Part shown: positions 8,201-9,712 of the stretch, one piece after another
How the letters are laid out: each line of letters opens with the position of its first letter
Numbering within the stretch: position 1 is the stretch's first letter
Source: Porticoccaceae bacterium UBA4026
GTDB taxonomy: Bacteria; Pseudomonadota; Gammaproteobacteria; Pseudomonadales; Porticoccaceae
Length of the DNA stretch: 9,712 bases
Reading direction: 5' to 3'
NCBI GenBank assembly: GCA_002382445.1
Contig: DGAQ01000007.1
Coordinates: 1,433 to 11,144, forward strand
Translations under genes and position numbers: made by a program
Notes under the pieces: generated by a model
Told to the model about the DNA's origin: nothing
The model's database searches: none
What the model saw: the letters and a program-made list of their open reading frames with translations, nothing else

Positions 8201-9465
8201 AGAATGGTCGTGAGCGCGAGCGTTACAAATTGCCTTATGGCGCTTTAATTAGGATTAAAGATGGTTCTAAAGTTGCCGCTGGCGACGTTATTGCTACTTG
8301 GGACCCCCACACTCACCCGATTGTTACTGAAGTGGCTGGTAAGGTTGCCTTCTCTGGTATGGAAGAGGGCTTGAGTGTACGGCAGCAAACTGATGATATG
8401 ACCGGTTTGACCAGTATCTCAATTATTGATCCTAACGATCGTAACGCTGCGGGTAAAGACTTGAAGCCGATGATCTCGTTGACGGACAAGAAAGGGAAAG
8501 AGTTAATTTTCCCAAATTCAACGGTGCCAGCCCACTACCCGCTACCGGCTAACGCCAGTATTAACGTAGTTGATGGTGACACTATTGATATCGGTCAAAT
8601 TATTGCTCGTATCCCCCAAGAGGCCAGTGGTACTAAAGATATCACCGGTGGTTTGCCGCGTGTTGCTGATCTTTTTGAAGCGCGAAAGCCCAAAGATCCA
8701 GCGATTCTCGCAGAGATAACCGGAACCGTGACCCTGGGTCAAGAAACGAAAGGAAAGTTACGACTGGTGATTACACCTGACGACGGACAGCCTCTTGCCA
8801 ACGGTAAGCTTCAATATGAGGAGCTAATCCCTAAATGGCGAACCCTGAGTGTGTTTGAAGGTGAGCACGTTGATAAAGGTGAAGTGATTTCTGATGGCCC
8901 GCCAACACCCCATGATATTCTGCGCTTGAAAGGTATTAGTGAATTGGCGAAGTACATCGTTAATGAGATTCAAGATGTTTACCGACTTCAGGGTGTGAAA
9001 ATCAATGATAAACACATTGAGGTGATCACTCGACAGATGCTGCGTAAGGTTGAAATAACCGATATGGGTGACTCTACGCTGATTCGTGGTGAGCAAGTGG
9101 AATATCGACGTGTTCTTGAGGAGAATGAGCGGTTGCGTCAAGAAGGTCTGCAACCAGCCAAGTTTGAGCGGCAGTTGCTGGGTATTACCAAGGCCTCACT
9201 GGCTACTGAAAGCTTTATCTCAGCAGCCTCGTTCCAGGAGACCACGCGTGTTCTGACTGAAGCTGCCGTAACAGGTAAATCAGACCCATTACGTGGACTC
9301 AAGGAAAATGTGGTAGTGGGACGATTAATTCCTGCAGGAACTGGATTGTCATACCATGCTCAGCGGCGTAAAAATCGTGAGGTAGCAGTTGAATTGACTA
9401 TGACGGCAGCAGATGTTGAAGCAGCATTGACTGAAGCTTTGAGCGCTGAGATGTCAGAAGAGTAA
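5239..9465 (+). CDS. rpoC: DNA-directed RNA polymerase subunit beta'
   Basis: This subunit carries the catalytic magnesium site of RNA polymerase and most of the contact with sigma and downstream DNA. It has 1408 residues, against 1407 in E. coli, starting at a TTG that gives [11 protein letters not shown] (E. coli MKDLLKFLKAQ, GTG start). The N-terminal zinc site is C70, C72, C85, C88. The sigma-binding coiled coil is around 264-312 ([20 protein letters not shown]). Switch 2 and the rudder region lie around 310-355. The catalytic [10 protein letters not shown] motif has D460, D462 and D464. The bridge helix begins at [20 protein letters not shown]. The second zinc site is C815, C889, C896, C899. 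The trigger loop has [12 protein letters not shown] (M933, H937) and is split by the SI3-type insertion. The C-terminal [20 protein letters not shown] and [16 protein letters not shown] segments are intact. There is a short extra stretch at about 1184-1192. Confidence 0.99.
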   Translation: [1408 protein letters not shown]

Positions 9466-9551
9466 GATGAAGTTGGGCCGTTATTAGGGCCTTATGAGCG
9501 GTTAGATAAGTAAGTTGATCTGGCTGTGGTTAAGGCAATGATAATGCCCTC

Positions 9552-9580
9552 TTGACTCGCGGCAGTGCGGTCTTTAAACT
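9552..9580 (+). promoter_or_regulatory. Candidate sigma70 promoter for rpsL
   Basis: TTGACT (9552-9557, 5 of 6 consensus) and TAAACT (9575-9580, 4 of 6) are separated by exactly 17 bp. Initiation would fall near 9587, giving a leader of about 90 nt before the rpsL ATG. The elements overlap the GC-rich hairpin at 9559-9585. This is a plausible extra promoter for the S12 operon, but a single weak match in A/T-containing DNA can arise by chance. Confidence 0.45.
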
Positions 9581-9594
9581 GCCGCTCCCTTTTG
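9559..9594 (+). terminator. Candidate weak terminator after rpoC
   Basis: GCGGCAGT (9559-9566) pairs perfectly with ACTGCCGC (9578-9585) over 8 bp, six of them G-C, with an 11-nt loop. The following tract is TCCCTTTTGGG, so the U-run is delayed by CCC. A weak or partial intrinsic terminator is the best reading. It lies 94 nt after the rpoC stop and would reduce rather than abolish read-through into rpsL. Confidence 0.5.
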
Positions 9595-9635
9595 GGTTAA
9601 GTTGCTTTCATAGGGCTATATTCAAGGAACAACCG

Positions 9636-9657
9636 GTCTTTACTAAAAAGACTTTTT
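9636..9657 (+). promoter_or_regulatory. A/U-rich hairpin with U5 in the rpsL leader
   Basis: GTCTTT (9636-9641) and AAAGAC (9647-9652) form a 6-bp stem with an ACTAA loop, followed directly by TTTTT. It ends only seven bases before the GGAGA ribosome binding site (9665-9669) of rpsL. It has the layout of a weak terminator or attenuator. An alternative pairing of the A5 run (9645-9649) with the T5 run (9653-9657) excludes it. With so few G-C pairs the strength is doubtful. Confidence 0.35.
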
Positions 9658-9677
9658 ATAATTTGGAGAAAAATTGC

Positions 9678-9712
9678 ATGGCAACGATCAACCAGTTGGT
9701 TCGTAAGCCGAG
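9678..9712 (+). CDS. rpsL: 30S ribosomal protein S12, 3'-truncated by window edge
   Basis: S12 sits in the decoding centre of the 30S subunit, monitors codon-anticodon pairing and is the classic target of streptomycin-resistance mutations. Only 11 codons plus two bases are visible. They read MATINQLVRKP, nearly identical to the E. coli N-terminus MATVNQLVRKP. A GGAGA Shine-Dalgarno at 9665-9669 lies eight bases before ATG. The residues that decide streptomycin resistance are outside the window. Its place directly after rpoC suggests that a str-type operon (rpsL, rpsG, fusA, tuf) continues downstream; that continuation is inference. Confidence 0.95.
   Translation, partial: MATINQLVRKP

Noticed and set aside
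9466..9530. Terminator immediately after the rpoC stop
   Set aside because: Only 4-5 bp pairings (for example GGCC repeats and CTTAT/ATAAG) without a U-tract are visible; the better hairpin is at 9559-9585.
9657..9662. Perfect TATAAT as a -10 box for rpsL
   Set aside because: Initiation would fall inside the ribosome binding site, leaving a leader of about nine bases, and no good -35 stands at the right distance.

Overview
The window is a stretch of the conserved bacterial ribosomal protein / RNA polymerase locus, all on the + strand. It holds the 3' part of rplJ (L10), complete rplL (L7/L12), complete rpoB (beta subunit), complete rpoC (beta' subunit) and the first 11 codons of rpsL (S12). 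The proteins look gammaproteobacterial. RpoB and RpoC resemble, from memory, Pseudomonas and Escherichia homologues along their whole length and carry the proteobacterial lineage-specific insertions. Having rpsL directly after rpoC fits pseudomonad-like and marine gammaproteobacteria; in Escherichia coli the two loci are far apart. Base composition is moderate, with many A/T-ending codons, so I infer a non-enteric, possibly marine gammaproteobacterium. I cannot name the genus.

Layout: 1-448 rplJ (5' end outside the window); a 38-nt gap with a strong Shine-Dalgarno; 487-867 rplL; a structured 158-nt spacer (868-1025) with a terminator-like attenuator and several further hairpins; 1026-5168 rpoB; a 70-nt spacer with a compound hairpin; 5239-9465 rpoC with a TTG start; a 212-nt spacer with a candidate sigma70 promoter overlapping a GC-rich hairpin, then an A/U-rich hairpin just before the rpsL ribosome binding site; 9678 to the end, rpsL.

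Functionally, L10 and L7/L12 form the ribosomal stalk that recruits translation GTPases, beta and beta' form the catalytic core of RNA polymerase, and S12 lies in the decoding centre. The rplL-rpoB attenuator probably lowers polymerase output relative to the multicopy stalk protein. The rpoC-rpsL spacer probably partly uncouples the S12 operon from polymerase transcription.

No hidden operon, mobile element, CRISPR array or novel multi-gene system is visible; nearly all the DNA is explained by core housekeeping genes. The points worth a second look are a roughly 22-residue insertion in RpoB upstream of the rifampicin region, a short insertion in RpoC, and RNA structures and promoter-like signals in the three larger spacers. 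Comparisons with E. coli and Pseudomonas proteins are from memory, not from alignments run here.
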